A DNA stretch of 64,000 bases from Aurantimonas coralicida_A (lineage in GTDB: Bacteria > Pseudomonadota > Alphaproteobacteria > Rhizobiales > Rhizobiaceae): the NCBI RefSeq assembly GCF_036016755.1, contig NZ_JAYXIH010000016.1, positions 1 through 64,000 on the forward strand, in the 5' to 3' direction. This document shows, in pieces, positions 1 to 8,529 of this stretch. Under the pieces are notes generated by a model. It did no database searches and was not told where the DNA came from. It saw only the letters and a program-made list of their open reading frames with translations. The position numbers were made by a program, and so were the translations under genes. Position 1 is the first letter of the stretch, and every line of letters begins with the position of its first letter.

Positions 1-1
1 C

Positions 2-109
2 GTCGTGGTCGTCTGCGGCGAGATCATGACCATGCCGGGCCTGCCGCGCGTGCCCTCGTCGGAATCCATCCGGCTCAATGACGAAGGCCTCATCGAAGGC
101 CTGTTCTAG
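2..109 (+). CDS. fhs: Formate--tetrahydrofolate ligase, C-terminal end (partial)
   Basis: Only the last 35 codons are in the window; the gene begins upstream. The translated end contains GEIMTMPGLPRVP followed by an acidic stretch ending in GLF, which is the highly conserved C-terminus of 10-formyl-THF synthetase. The family makes 10-formyl-THF from formate, THF and ATP in one-carbon metabolism. The stop codon lies 15 nt before the stress-protein gene, so the two may be co-transcribed. Identification rests on the terminal motif alone. Confidence 0.85.
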   Translation, partial: VVVVCGEIMTMPGLPRVPSSESIRLNDEGLIEGLF

Positions 110-124
110 AAGGGATATGCGACC

Positions 125-979
125 GTGATCCGCGAGATACTCGTTCCGGTACGTGGTGACGGCAAGGGCGACAACGTCCTTGCCCATGCCTCCGCCTTGG
201 CCAGACGGTTCAAGTCACACGTCGTGGTGACCCATTGCCGTCCGAGGCCACAGGACCTGCTGCCCTATGGGGTCCCGGTTCCCACGTTCCTCAAGGATCA
301 GCTGCAAAAGCAGGCGATCGAATTGGCCAACCAGGTCGAGAAGAGCTTGAAAAGCGAATTCGACATGCTGGTTCAAAAATTCGATCTGACGGTCTCCGAT
401 GAGCCGATCGCGGGAACGGCGACAGCGACTTGGGTGGAGGAAGAAGGACGCCAGGTCGAAGTGATCAAGCGCCATGGCCGGTTGGTCGATTTGATCGCGG
501 TGGCGCAGCCGGATCGAGCCGGGATGCTCGGCGTCAACAGCCTCAAGGCAGCGCTGTTCCACACGGGCCGGCCCGTGCTGTTGTGTCCGCCGACCGACAC
601 GCCGCCGTTGCAGATCGGCACGCACATCGTCATAGCCTGGAACGGTTCGACCGAGGCAGCGCGGGCGGTCGCGCTGAATATCGGACTTTTGGAAGACGCC
701 AGCACCGTCACGATCCTCACCGGTGGTGAGGAGGCGTACGGGACAACGTCCGAAGATCTCGCCAGCTATCTCAAGAACCGTGGGATTACGGCTGAGATCG
801 AGAGGTTTTCGGCCGGCCACAACGTCGGCAAGGAGTTGCTGGAACGCTGCCGGAAGCTCGGGGCGGACCTGATGGTCATGGGGGCCTATGGCGACAGCCA
901 TGAGAAGGAGATCATGTTCGGAGGCAACACGCAGACGGTCATCGAATCGACATCGATACCGGTGGTTCTGGTTCATTAG
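125..979 (+). CDS. Universal stress protein, tandem UspA domains
   Basis: The 284-residue protein is about twice the length of a single Usp domain, consistent with two fused UspA folds. The first begins at the N-terminus (EILVPV, then an ASALARRF helix), and the second begins near residue 165 (HIVIAWNGSTEAARAV). The C-terminal part has the usual ATP-loop arrangement: GAYG, nine residues, then GG, followed by PVVLV. The start is GTG, with an AGAAGGGA ribosome site 8-15 nt upstream that overlaps the end of fhs. Such proteins are cytoplasmic and linked to stress or energy limitation; no specific partner can be read from the sequence. A hairpin follows the gene. Confidence 0.88.
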   Translation: MIREILVPVRGDGKGDNVLAHASALARRFKSHVVVTHCRPRPQDLLPYGVPVPTFLKDQLQKQAIELANQVEKSLKSEFDMLVQKFDLTVSDEPIAGTATATWVEEEGRQVEVIKRHGRLVDLIAVAQPDRAGMLGVNSLKAALFHTGRPVLLCPPTDTPPLQIGTHIVIAWNGSTEAARAVALNIGLLEDASTVTILTGGEEAYGTTSEDLASYLKNRGITAEIERFSAGHNVGKELLERCRKLGADLMVMGAYGDSHEKEIMFGGNTQTVIESTSIPVVLVH

Positions 980-995
980 GGAAGAGGTTCAGTGT

Positions 996-1015
996 GGTCC
1001 GGGAAATTCCGGACC
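996..1015. terminator. Hairpin downstream of the usp gene
   Basis: GGTCCGG (996-1002) and CCGGACC (1009-1015) form a perfect 7-bp stem around a GAAATT loop, 17 nt after the usp stop codon. There is no clear T-run, so it may be a weak or Rho-assisted terminator or a 3'-end stabiliser. Confidence 0.4.
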
Positions 1016-1027
1016 GATTGTCATCGA

Positions 1028-1058
1028 TTGACGAAGTCCCTAGAGCCTGATTTACAAT
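1028..1058 (+). promoter_or_regulatory. Possible promoter of the tctCBA operon
   Basis: TTGACG (1028-1033) and TACAAT (1053-1058) resemble sigma70 -35 and -10 boxes with a long 19-nt spacer. A transcript starting near 1065 would have a leader of about 70 nt containing a small hairpin (GCCGT-GTAAA-ACGGC, 1066-1080) before the strong tctC ribosome site. The spacer length keeps confidence modest. Confidence 0.35.
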
Positions 1059-1136
1059 AAGAACAGCCGTGTAAAACGGCGAGTGTGAATATCGTGCTTG
1101 CTAATGCAAGTAAAATTTTAATGGGAGGAAGACAAA

Positions 1137-2108
1137 ATGAATATCAATAGAAGAGTTCTCATGAGTGTCGTCGGTGCGACCGCATTGGCTTCGACTCTGT
1201 TCACGGGCGTTGCCAATGCATGGGAGCCGACCAAGCCGGTCGATTTCGTGATCATGGCCGGCGCTGGTGGCGGGGCGGATCAGATCGCCCGCTTCATCCA
1301 GTCGGTTGCCGAGAAGAAGAAGCTGACCGTCCGGCCCCTCGTGCCGAACAACAAGGGTGGCGGCTCCGGCGCTGAGGCGCTGATCGCTCTCAAGGGGGCC
1401 AGCGATCCGGATCATACGATCCTCGTCACGCTGAATTCCTTCTTCACGACGCCGCTGCGCCAGGAAAATCTGGGCGTCGACATCACCACCTTCACGCCGA
1501 TCGCGATGATGGGCGTCGATCCGTTCGTCCTTTGGGTCCACAAGGATTCTGGCATCACGAGTTTCGAGCAGTGGGTCGAGAAGGTGAAGGCCGAGGACGG
1601 GAAATACGTCATGGGGGGCACCGGCAAGGGACAGGAAGACTCGCTGGTCATCGCCTGGATGGAGAAGAACTACGGCGTCAAGATCAAGTACATCCCGTAC
1701 AAGGGCGGCGGCGAGGTCGCCAAGGAGCTTGCGGGCCAACAGATCATGGCGACCGTCAACAATCCGTCGGAAGCACGCGGGTTCTTTCAATCGGGCGATG
1801 TTGTGCCCTTGGTAGCGTTTTCAGATGAGCGGCTGCCGAACCTTCCCGATGTTCCTACCATCAAGGAGCTTGGTAAGGACTTCAGCTACTACAATCAGCG
1901 GGCCGTCGTCGGTGCGCCGGGTATGTCGGAGGAAGCCGCGCAGTATTACCGCGATCTCTTCGGGACTATCTACGATTCCGAGGAATGGCAGGGCTACATG
2001 AAGTCCGAGAGCTTGGAAGGCCTTCCCATGAATGCCGACGAGCAGAAGACGTATTGGACGACGCAGGTCGATCGCCACAAGGAGCTGTTGAAGGAAATGG
2101 GTGAATAA
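1137..2108 (+). CDS. tctC: Tripartite tricarboxylate transporter, periplasmic binding protein (TctC/Bug family)
   Basis: The protein has 323 residues. Residues 1-28 are a Sec signal peptide (twin Arg at 5-6, hydrophobic core, ANA cleavage site). The mature part shows the Bug/TctC pattern: KPVDFVIMAGAGGGADQIAR at the start, a glycine-rich NNKGGGSGAEAL segment, and a late YYRDLF region. It would capture a carboxylate in the periplasm and deliver it to TctAB. The ligand cannot be told from sequence, since the family binds citrate, other organic acids and aromatics. A strong GGGAGGA ribosome site precedes the ATG. tctB follows after 53 nt and then tctA, the canonical order. Confidence 0.93.
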   Translation: MNINRRVLMSVVGATALASTLFTGVANAWEPTKPVDFVIMAGAGGGADQIARFIQSVAEKKKLTVRPLVPNNKGGGSGAEALIALKGASDPDHTILVTLNSFFTTPLRQENLGVDITTFTPIAMMGVDPFVLWVHKDSGITSFEQWVEKVKAEDGKYVMGGTGKGQEDSLVIAWMEKNYGVKIKYIPYKGGGEVAKELAGQQIMATVNNPSEARGFFQSGDVVPLVAFSDERLPNLPDVPTIKELGKDFSYYNQRAVVGAPGMSEEAAQYYRDLFGTIYDSEEWQGYMKSESLEGLPMNADEQKTYWTTQVDRHKELLKEMGE

Positions 2109-2161
2109 GCCCAAATCCTGACTGAACGATAGCAACGATACTAAGTCTAGGGAGAGCCGGC

Positions 2162-2665
2162 ATGCGCCGCGCAGAAATCGTAACCGCGGGCGTGCTGGCC
2201 CTCCTTTCAATATACTTGATGTGGAAAAGTACGGAGCTGGATGTCGGCTATATTCGGGGTGAAGGCCCTGGGGGGGGTGCTTGGCCATTCTGGCTGGCCG
2301 GTGTCATGCTGGTTTGCACCGGTGTCATTGCTTTCAATTGGTACCGGCGGACGTCGCCGCCGTCGCAGTCGACCGAACCTTTTCTCGACCCCTATGGGCA
2401 AAAGATGCTCGCGCTCGTGGGCGGTGGCATCATCGGGTTCGTCGCGCTGGTGAACATCCTGTCGATGTACGGCGCGATGTTCGTGTTCCTCATCTACTAT
2501 CTGCGCTTTCTTGGACGTCACAGTTGGGTGATGACGATGACCCTCGCCACCGCGATACCTGTCGTCTTCTTCTTCTTCTTCGAGGCGCTTATGCGCATCA
2601 CCTTGCCCAAGGGCATGGCGTTTCTCGAGCCGGTGTTCAATGCGTTGAACACGATCATCTACTGA
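2162..2665 (+). CDS. tctB: Tripartite tricarboxylate transporter, small membrane subunit TctB
   Basis: The protein has 167 residues and about four hydrophobic segments (roughly residues 8-25, 40-58, 80-105 and 118-145), the usual size and topology for TctB. The YIRGEGPGGGAWPFWLAG region near residue 30 matches the conserved first-loop pattern of the family. TctB pairs with TctA to form the sodium- or proton-driven permease. It lies between tctC and tctA, and its ATG is preceded by GGGAGAG. Confidence comes mainly from context and topology. Confidence 0.88.
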   Translation: MRRAEIVTAGVLALLSIYLMWKSTELDVGYIRGEGPGGGAWPFWLAGVMLVCTGVIAFNWYRRTSPPSQSTEPFLDPYGQKMLALVGGGIIGFVALVNILSMYGAMFVFLIYYLRFLGRHSWVMTMTLATAIPVVFFFFFEALMRITLPKGMAFLEPVFNALNTIIY

Positions 2666-2711
2666 TGCGAACGGCTCAGGCAATTATCGAGCCCGCGGGG
2701 AGGCGGCAGTT

Positions 2712-4235
2712 ATGATGGAAATTCTGGGGCTACTGGGGGACGGCTTCTGGCTGGCAATCCAGCCCGTCAATCTGATGCTGATCATTATCGGTGTCACGCT
2801 GGGACTATTCATTGGCGCGATGCCGGGTTTGGGATCGGTCAATGGCGTTGCCATCCTGCTTCCCATCACCTTCCTCGTGCCACCGGCCTCGGCCATCATC
2901 TTTCTCGCCGCGATCTATTACGGTGCCATGTATGGCGGCGCGATCAGTTCGATCACGCTGGGCATTCCGGGGGCTTCGACGGCGGTCGCGACGACCTTCG
3001 ACGGACGGCCGCTGGCTCTGAAGGGCCGCGCCAGTCTGGCCCTTATCACGGCCGCGGTCGCGTCTTTCGTCGGCGGCACTGTCTCCAACGTGCTGTTCAC
3101 GGCCTTCGCGCCTCCGCTGGCAACCGTGGCGCTCAGCTTCGGACCGCCAGAGATCTTCGCGCTGATGTTGCTGGCCTTCGCAACCTTTGTGGGCTTGGGC
3201 GGCGATGACATCCCGAAGACGATTTTCTCGATCTGCATTGGACTGGTTTTCGCGGCCGTCGGTTATGATGAGATTTCGGGGGCTCCGCGTCTCGTTTTCC
3301 TCGGCATTCCGGGCTTCCTGCACGGTGTGAACTTCCTGGTTCTGGCCATCGGCGTCTATGGCATCGGCGAGATGCTCTGGACCATCGATTCCACCCGCGG
3401 CAAGATCACCTCGACGATGGCGAAGATGTCGTTCCGCGGCATCAACGACGACACCAGGGAGGCGTTTCGACGGGGTTGGAAAGGCATGGGCATCGGCTCG
3501 TTCCTCGGGTTCTTCGTCGGCATCCTGCCCGCCGCCGGCGCTACTCCCGGTTCGCTGATGTCCTATGGTGTCGCCAAGATGTTCTCGCGCAATCCGAAAG
3601 AATTCGGGCAGGGCCATCCGGGTGGTGTCGCCGCACCGGAGGCGGCGAACAATTCCGCCTCGACCGGCGCCATGCTGCCGATGCTGACGCTCGGTATCCC
3701 CGGTTCTCCGACGACGGCCATCCTGCTTGGCGGCATGGTCATCTGGGGTCTGACGCCAGGGCCGCGCTTGTTCACCGATCAGCCGGAATTCGTTTGGGGC
3801 CTCATCGGTTCGTTCTACGTCTCGAACTTCTTCGCGCTAGTCATCAACATCGCCTTCATCCCGCTGTTTATCTGGATGTTGCGGATGCCCTTCACGGTCC
3901 TGGCACCGATGATCTTCATCCTGTCGGTCGTGGGTGGTTATGCCGCGACACAGGACATGCACGACGTCTGGCTGATGTTGATTTTCGGCTTCGGGGCGTT
4001 CTTCCTGCGCAAGCTCGATTACCCGGTGGCGCCGGCGGTGCTGGCGATCGTGCTCGGACCGATTGCCGAGCCGACCTTGCGGCAATCGCTGCTGTTCTCA
4101 TCGGGCGATCCGTCGATCTTCTTCACGCGGCCGATCGCCGGACCGATCACGGTCATCGCCTTGATCCTGATCTTCCTGCCGCTGTTCAAGCTGATCTGGG
4201 ACAAGACGCGGCGTCCGACCTCGAAACCTGCCTGA
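2712..4235 (+). CDS. tctA: Tripartite tricarboxylate transporter, large permease subunit TctA
   Basis: This 507-residue, strongly hydrophobic protein has about 11-12 membrane spans. Conserved TctA sequences are visible: GAMPGLGSVNGVAILLP near residue 35, YYGAMYGGAISSITLGIPG near residue 72, and a second repeat with AAPEAANNSASTG, MLTLGIPGSPTTAILLGGM near residue 325. It forms the transport pathway and takes substrate from TctC. Tandem ATG codons occur at 2712 and 2715; the first is used here, 8 nt after GGGGAGG. The next gene begins 3 nt after the stop codon, so it is probably co-transcribed. Confidence 0.94.
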   Translation: MMEILGLLGDGFWLAIQPVNLMLIIIGVTLGLFIGAMPGLGSVNGVAILLPITFLVPPASAIIFLAAIYYGAMYGGAISSITLGIPGASTAVATTFDGRPLALKGRASLALITAAVASFVGGTVSNVLFTAFAPPLATVALSFGPPEIFALMLLAFATFVGLGGDDIPKTIFSICIGLVFAAVGYDEISGAPRLVFLGIPGFLHGVNFLVLAIGVYGIGEMLWTIDSTRGKITSTMAKMSFRGINDDTREAFRRGWKGMGIGSFLGFFVGILPAAGATPGSLMSYGVAKMFSRNPKEFGQGHPGGVAAPEAANNSASTGAMLPMLTLGIPGSPTTAILLGGMVIWGLTPGPRLFTDQPEFVWGLIGSFYVSNFFALVINIAFIPLFIWMLRMPFTVLAPMIFILSVVGGYAATQDMHDVWLMLIFGFGAFFLRKLDYPVAPAVLAIVLGPIAEPTLRQSLLFSSGDPSIFFTRPIAGPITVIALILIFLPLFKLIWDKTRRPTSKPA

Positions 4236-4238
4236 TCG

Positions 4239-6017
4239 ATGGCGGTCACCGAAAGCCCGGGGGACACGGGGGCCGAATTCGGCCCCTGGAATCCCGGGCT
4301 GAGTTCGACGATACCGCAGCGGCTTTTGCCGCTGTCGACCATGTTCCGTCCGGAAAATGTCGAGACCGGCTTTAGGGAGGCTCGCGAACTCGCCGACTTC
4401 AGCGGGCTCGACCCCAAGGACACGATTGCCTTTCGCGCGGAACGCTTGATCGTCCACGAACTGCTGATCCGGGTGACGGCGGATCTATCGGTGCCGGACG
4501 GGCCGGAATACGAGGAACTCGGAATCAACATGCGCGGGATGACCGCGCGGATCTACGACGAGCACGTCAGGCCGCGGCTCGGCGGTTTGAAGTCGGAGCA
4601 CGAGCGGCTCGTCAGCCGGGCTCGCGATTTCTTCGCGGCGGAATTGCAACGACTGGACCGACCGCAGGCGTCGCCAGGCGCGGCACCGACAGCGAAAAGT
4701 GGTTTGCTGGACAGGTTGCTTGGCAGGGAGCGAAAGACGCCGTCACCTAAGGCCTTCCCGGATGACAGAGCCGCGCTCGAAGCCGCCACCGCCCGCTGGG
4801 CGGGGATGCAAGATTCGTTCGAGGCGGCCTGCGCCAATGCCCTTGCCACGGTCACCAGCGCGGTCGTCCGCACCCATGGCCGGTTGCCCTTTGACAAGAC
4901 GATGATCGTCGACCTTGCGGCCAATTTTTTCGTCAACGACTATGGCAGCGCGCGATTGGGTTCCGCGCTGGATCCGATTATCGAATCGGCGGCGAAGGTC
5001 GAAGGCTATCGGTATCTTCCGACCCAGACGGAGCCGTTCGTCATGAACGTGAAGGGGGCGTCGGCCGCCGGGAAGAGTACCATCCGGCCGCATCAGCGCG
5101 CCCTGGCCAAAAAGCTCGGTGTGCCCTGGGAGGACTTTGCCCTCGTCAGCCCGGATTACTGGCGCAAGCATCTCCTCGACTACGGTTCGCTGGGGGCTGA
5201 TTACAAATATGGAGCGATGCTCACCGGTCACGAATTGGAGATCATCGACCGGAAGCTCGACCGCTACATGGCCGAAAAGGCCGACCGGGGAACGATGCCG
5301 CATCTTTTGATCGACAGGTTCCGCTTCGACAGTTTCAGAACCGGTGACAATCAGGATCGCGGCAGCAATCTGCTGACCCGGTTCGGCCACACCGTGTTCA
5401 TGTTCTTCATGGTCACCCCGCCGCCACACACCGTGGAACGGGCCTGGAAACGCGGGCTGACGACCGGACGGTACAAGGCCGTGGACGATCTTCTCCACCA
5501 CAATATCGAGGCCTATACCGGCATGCCCGCGCTGTTCTTTTCCTGGGCGTTATCGGACAAGAAGGTTCACTACGAATTTCTCGACAACGATGTGCCGAAA
5601 GGCGAGCGCCCGCGTACAATAGCCAGCGGCTGGAACCGCCGGATGAACGTCTATGACGTCGATGGGTTGCTGAATATCGAGCGGTTCAGGAAAATAGATG
5701 TTCGCGCATCGGGTCCCGGCGAGGTTTACCAGGAGGGAGCCGATATCCTCGCGGAAAACCTGGAATTTCTGCGGCAATGTAGCGAGCGCCTCGACCAGGT
5801 TCGGTTCGTCAATCCCAAGACCGGCGAGCGATACGGCCTTATCGGGACGGAGAGCCGGGCGTGGTGGGACCGCAGCTTGTCATCCTGTCCGGACGAGCTC
5901 TCGGACCTCCTGGAAGGGGTCGTTGCGGACGCCGCGACGCATCCTCGAAGCGATACCGCAACCGGTGGCTCGGATATTGGGGACGAAATGAACTACATCA
6001 TTGGCCAGCTGCATTAA
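4239..6017 (+). CDS. Orphan Zeta-toxin-like P-loop protein, function unknown
   Basis: The protein has 592 residues. A Walker A motif (GASAAGKST, residues 273-281) is followed by VSPDYWRKHLLDYGSLGADYKYGAML, a helix and LLIDRFRFDSFR. That order resembles Zeta-toxin/UNAG-kinase-like P-loop folds. The N-terminal half (about 270 residues) is mostly helical with no recognised domain. The start is uncertain: ATG 4239 has a poor ribosome site, and ATG 4341 is an in-frame alternative. The gene lies 3 nt behind tctA and no small antitoxin gene is next to it, so a classical toxin-antitoxin role is unlikely. A nucleotide-dependent kinase or regulatory ATPase is a reasonable guess only. Confidence 0.7.
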   Translation: MAVTESPGDTGAEFGPWNPGLSSTIPQRLLPLSTMFRPENVETGFREARELADFSGLDPKDTIAFRAERLIVHELLIRVTADLSVPDGPEYEELGINMRGMTARIYDEHVRPRLGGLKSEHERLVSRARDFFAAELQRLDRPQASPGAAPTAKSGLLDRLLGRERKTPSPKAFPDDRAALEAATARWAGMQDSFEAACANALATVTSAVVRTHGRLPFDKTMIVDLAANFFVNDYGSARLGSALDPIIESAAKVEGYRYLPTQTEPFVMNVKGASAAGKSTIRPHQRALAKKLGVPWEDFALVSPDYWRKHLLDYGSLGADYKYGAMLTGHELEIIDRKLDRYMAEKADRGTMPHLLIDRFRFDSFRTGDNQDRGSNLLTRFGHTVFMFFMVTPPPHTVERAWKRGLTTGRYKAVDDLLHHNIEAYTGMPALFFSWALSDKKVHYEFLDNDVPKGERPRTIASGWNRRMNVYDVDGLLNIERFRKIDVRASGPGEVYQEGADILAENLEFLRQCSERLDQVRFVNPKTGERYGLIGTESRAWWDRSLSSCPDELSDLLEGVVADAATHPRSDTATGGSDIGDEMNYIIGQLH

Positions 6018-6055
6018 ACGCGCCGGCAAGCCGCGCCGCTGATCTGTTCCGGTTT

Positions 6056-6083
6056 CCTGCAAGGCGCCGAGGCGCCTTGCAGG
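6056..6083. terminator. Perfect 13-bp hairpin between convergent genes
   Basis: Bases 6056-6068 are the exact reverse complement of 6071-6083 (CCTGCAAGGCGCC / GGCGCCTTGCAGG) with only GA between them. It lies midway between the stop codons of two convergent genes (6017 on the plus strand and 6091 on the minus strand), so it can serve both. There is no T-run on either side. Confidence 0.6.
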
Positions 6084-6090
6084 AGCGATG

Positions 6091-7143
6091 TCACGCCGCC
6101 TTCACGCAATTCGCGGCCAGTTTCCGGTCGACTGTGTCGACCGTCACGTTGAGGGCAGGGTGCTCCATGCCGAGCGACAGTCCAATCCGCTGCACCAACT
6201 TGTCCACGCGTTCGATGGTCGTCGCACCGCCGGCAATTGCCCGCGCCGCCGACGATGGCTTCAACAGATTTTCAGCGGCTTTGGCATATTTGTCGAACGG
6301 CACAGGATCCTCCGGCGACGCCCCGAGACGGCTGACGATCTCGTTGACGAACCCGTAGATCTCTCGCGACAAATCGATGTCGCCATGGACCGCGTCGCGG
6401 ATGGAGATGGGGTCTCCGGCGGTGATGCAGCGGTAGTTTCCCGTCGCCAGCATGCTCCACTTGGCAAGCGGAACATACAGCGAATCATGCACGCGAAGCT
6501 TGACGGGCACCTCGTGGCCGTCGAGCCGCACGGCGTCGATGTCGGCCGCCAGTTCGGCCAGCAGCCTGTCGTGATCCGGGTTGTCGAAACGCGCGACCTT
6601 GAAGTTGGTCGGAAGGCCGACATGCAGGACGTTGGCCTTGTCTTCGGGCGGGCGGAAGGCTTGCGGGTCCGGCGAGCACAGCGTCATCAGCGCAGGGTCG
6701 AACTGGTCCCAGATGCGGGCATCGGTGTAGGCGGTCCCGAGCTTGCTACAATCCAGCCCCGGCAGGCGCTTGAGGTAGGGCAGGGGCGGCATGTTCATGA
6801 TCGACATGCACGGGACCGCCGCTTTGGCCGTCCGGTTCAGCAAATGCCTGAGGGCGGGATCTCCGTATTGCGGCTCCTGCATGGCGAGACAGACAAGGTC
6901 GTAATCCGCGGGATCGATTGCCTCCGGCGTGCTCGCGTCCACGCGCCCGGGCAAATCGCGGGAGAATATGCTCCGATGGGCATCTTCACCCTTGAGGCGA
7001 ATGCGCACTTCTGTTCCCTCGTCGTTGATCAGGGCCGCCGTGGCGGCCCTGCAGAGCAGGGTGACATCGTGGCCGGCCATTGCCAGTTTCGTGCCCAGCA
7101 ATGAGCCATATGAGGCGCCGAGTATGAGAACCTTATGAGGCAT
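6091..7143 (-). CDS. Ketopantoate reductase-like NAD(P)-dependent dehydrogenase (ApbA/PanE superfamily)
   Basis: The start chosen at 7143 gives 350 residues (MPHKVLILGASYG); AAGGGAG sits 7-13 nt upstream, and the longer reading to 7317 lacks support. The N-terminus is a Rossmann fold with GASYGSLLG near residue 8 and DLVCLAMQEPQY at the end of the dinucleotide domain. The C-terminal helical domain has KLRVHDSLYVPLAKWSMLATGNYRC, similar in placement to the PanE substrate domain. True PanE proteins are nearer 300 residues, so this is a divergent relative that may reduce a different 2-oxo or 3-oxo acid. A GntR-like palindrome lies upstream. Confidence 0.75.
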   Translation of the reverse strand: MPHKVLILGASYGSLLGTKLAMAGHDVTLLCRAATAALINDEGTEVRIRLKGEDAHRSIFSRDLPGRVDASTPEAIDPADYDLVCLAMQEPQYGDPALRHLLNRTAKAAVPCMSIMNMPPLPYLKRLPGLDCSKLGTAYTDARIWDQFDPALMTLCSPDPQAFRPPEDKANVLHVGLPTNFKVARFDNPDHDRLLAELAADIDAVRLDGHEVPVKLRVHDSLYVPLAKWSMLATGNYRCITAGDPISIRDAVHGDIDLSREIYGFVNEIVSRLGASPEDPVPFDKYAKAAENLLKPSSAARAIAGGATTIERVDKLVQRIGLSLGMEHPALNVTVDTVDRKLAANCVKAA

Positions 7144-7186
7144 TGAGTCTGCTCCCTTATTGCCGTCTGGGGTGTCAGCCACATTA

Positions 7187-7207
7187 TCTGGTATACCTAA
7201 CACCAGA
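7187..7207. promoter_or_regulatory. Possible GntR/FCD-type operator
   Basis: TCTGGT (7187-7192) and ACCAGA (7202-7207) form an inverted repeat. A second, tighter palindrome, GGTATACC (7190-7197), lies inside it. The TGGTATACC core resembles operators of FadR-subfamily GntR regulators. It lies 44 nt upstream of the PanE-like start codon. No GntR gene is in the window. Confidence 0.35.
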
Positions 7208-7377
7208 ATGCGGGTTCTTCCAGACCGCTTGTCTGAATAGTTGTCGTTACGCGAAAGGTTGGTGGGAAAAGCAGAGGCTCGGCTCCGGCTGAGGCAGAGC
7301 TTCGCTACCCCATTCAACCATTATGCGAGGATGATGGACGGCGGTGCTGACTAAGTAAAATTCGGAAAATTTATCCG

Positions 7378-7399
7378 ACCCATAAATAAAACTATGGGT
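7378..7399 (-). terminator. Hairpin after the alpha/beta hydrolase gene
   Basis: ACCCATA (7378-7384) and TATGGGT (7393-7399) form a 7-bp stem with an AATAAAAC loop, about 60 nt past the stop codon of the minus-strand hydrolase gene. On the minus strand the sequence after the stem is GGATAAATTTTCC, which is AT-rich but not a clean T-tract. Confidence 0.4.
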
Positions 7400-7459
7400 G
7401 TATCCGAGATGCGCGCTCGGTGCCCACCCACCCAAGCGACTACGTGGCAAGCGCCGTGC

Positions 7460-8440
7460 TCAGGGTGATGGCAGCGATCTGATCCAACCGGTGATCTGGG
7501 CGGCAAGGGCGTCGGTCGTCTCGGGAGACAGAATATCGCCGGCGATGACGTGATTCTCCGGATCTCCGCTGGACGGCACCAGAACGGTCTTCGTCGGGCC
7601 GCCCCAGCGCGCCAACACGTCCTCGGTGGCGGCTGGATCGACAATCTGGTCCTGTGGCGAGAACAGCGCGAGGGCCGGGATCGTGATGGTGGACAGGTCT
7701 AAAGCCAGGGTGGCGCGGATGAGCGCGGCCATGGGAACGAGCGCGCCGATCGGGTAGGATGTCGTCCAGTTCTCGGCCTGCTTCTGATTGACGGGCGCAA
7801 AGCCATGCGTGGCACCTCCGATCCGCGGCAGGACTTTCCGCGCAAAGGGTAGATCCAGAAGGAACGCCCGGCGGTCCTTTAGGCCGAAATTCGGCGAAAC
7901 CAGCACCAACCCTTCGACCCGGTCCATCAGGCCTGGAATGGTGGCGCCCAGCGTCGCCAGCGTGCCGGCGGTCGAGGTCCCGATGACGATGACGCGGTTG
8001 CCGATCGTTCGGCCAATGGCGATGGCCTCTGCGAGATCGTTGACCCAGTCGTTGACGCGTGCCTGTTCCATCGCGGCCGGATCGCGGCCGTGGCCTGTGA
8101 GCCGGGTGTAGAAGAGGTTGGCGTCGAGAGCCTTGGCGATCTTGTCGGCGAGCGGGCGCGTTTCGGCCTTCGTCGCTGAGAAGCCATGGACATAGACGAT
8201 GGCGAGCGGCGTCATGGCGCGTGAGGCGGGAAAGGCCCAGACGATTTCCTTTTGGGCATTCTGCCGCAGGTTGGGGATGTCCGCCTCGCTGCGCAGAAGA
8301 TAGGCGACGGGGTCGCCGCCGATCACCGCCGGATCGAACCGGACCGTCGTGTCGACCGGTTCGCGCGGGGCGAGGTACCAGAAGCCGGCTGCCGCCAGCA
8401 ACAGGACGAAGACGAGGGCAAGGGAGAGACGCAGGATCAC
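7460..8440 (-). CDS. Membrane-anchored or secreted alpha/beta hydrolase
   Basis: The protein has 326 residues. Residues 2-24 form one hydrophobic segment, either a signal anchor or an uncleaved signal peptide. The alpha/beta-hydrolase core has the oxyanion-hole strand YVHGFSATKAE, the nucleophile elbow GTSTAG with Ser156, a late LFSPQDQIVDP acid-residue loop and a final ENHVIAGD His segment. A serine esterase or lipase-like activity is expected; the substrate is unknown. It is the last gene of a minus-strand run, 89 nt after the cyclodeaminase-like gene. Confidence 0.82.
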   Translation of the reverse strand: MILRLSLALVFVLLLAAAGFWYLAPREPVDTTVRFDPAVIGGDPVAYLLRSEADIPNLRQNAQKEIVWAFPASRAMTPLAIVYVHGFSATKAETRPLADKIAKALDANLFYTRLTGHGRDPAAMEQARVNDWVNDLAEAIAIGRTIGNRVIVIGTSTAGTLATLGATIPGLMDRVEGLVLVSPNFGLKDRRAFLLDLPFARKVLPRIGGATHGFAPVNQKQAENWTTSYPIGALVPMAALIRATLALDLSTITIPALALFSPQDQIVDPAATEDVLARWGGPTKTVLVPSSGDPENHVIAGDILSPETTDALAAQITGWIRSLPSP

Positions 8441-8529
8441 GGGAACCGTCCATTCGCGGCGGGAGACGATTCTGCTCTACCGCGTCTGACGCCGTCGGAA
8501 AACCATCGGCCGGGAATCCGCATCGCGCC

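Larger units (their letters stand above)
7144..7459. other. 316-bp non-coding gap between two minus-strand genes
   Basis: The gap separates the start of the PanE-like gene from the stop of the alpha/beta hydrolase gene. It holds a possible operator (7187-7207), a hairpin just after the hydrolase gene (7378-7399), and an imperfect GC-rich repeat near 7270-7305. No convincing reading frame is seen. Confidence 0.6.

Noticed and set aside
4239..6017. Classical Zeta/Epsilon toxin-antitoxin system
   Set aside because: No small antitoxin gene lies on either side, and the protein is twice the length of typical Zeta toxins.
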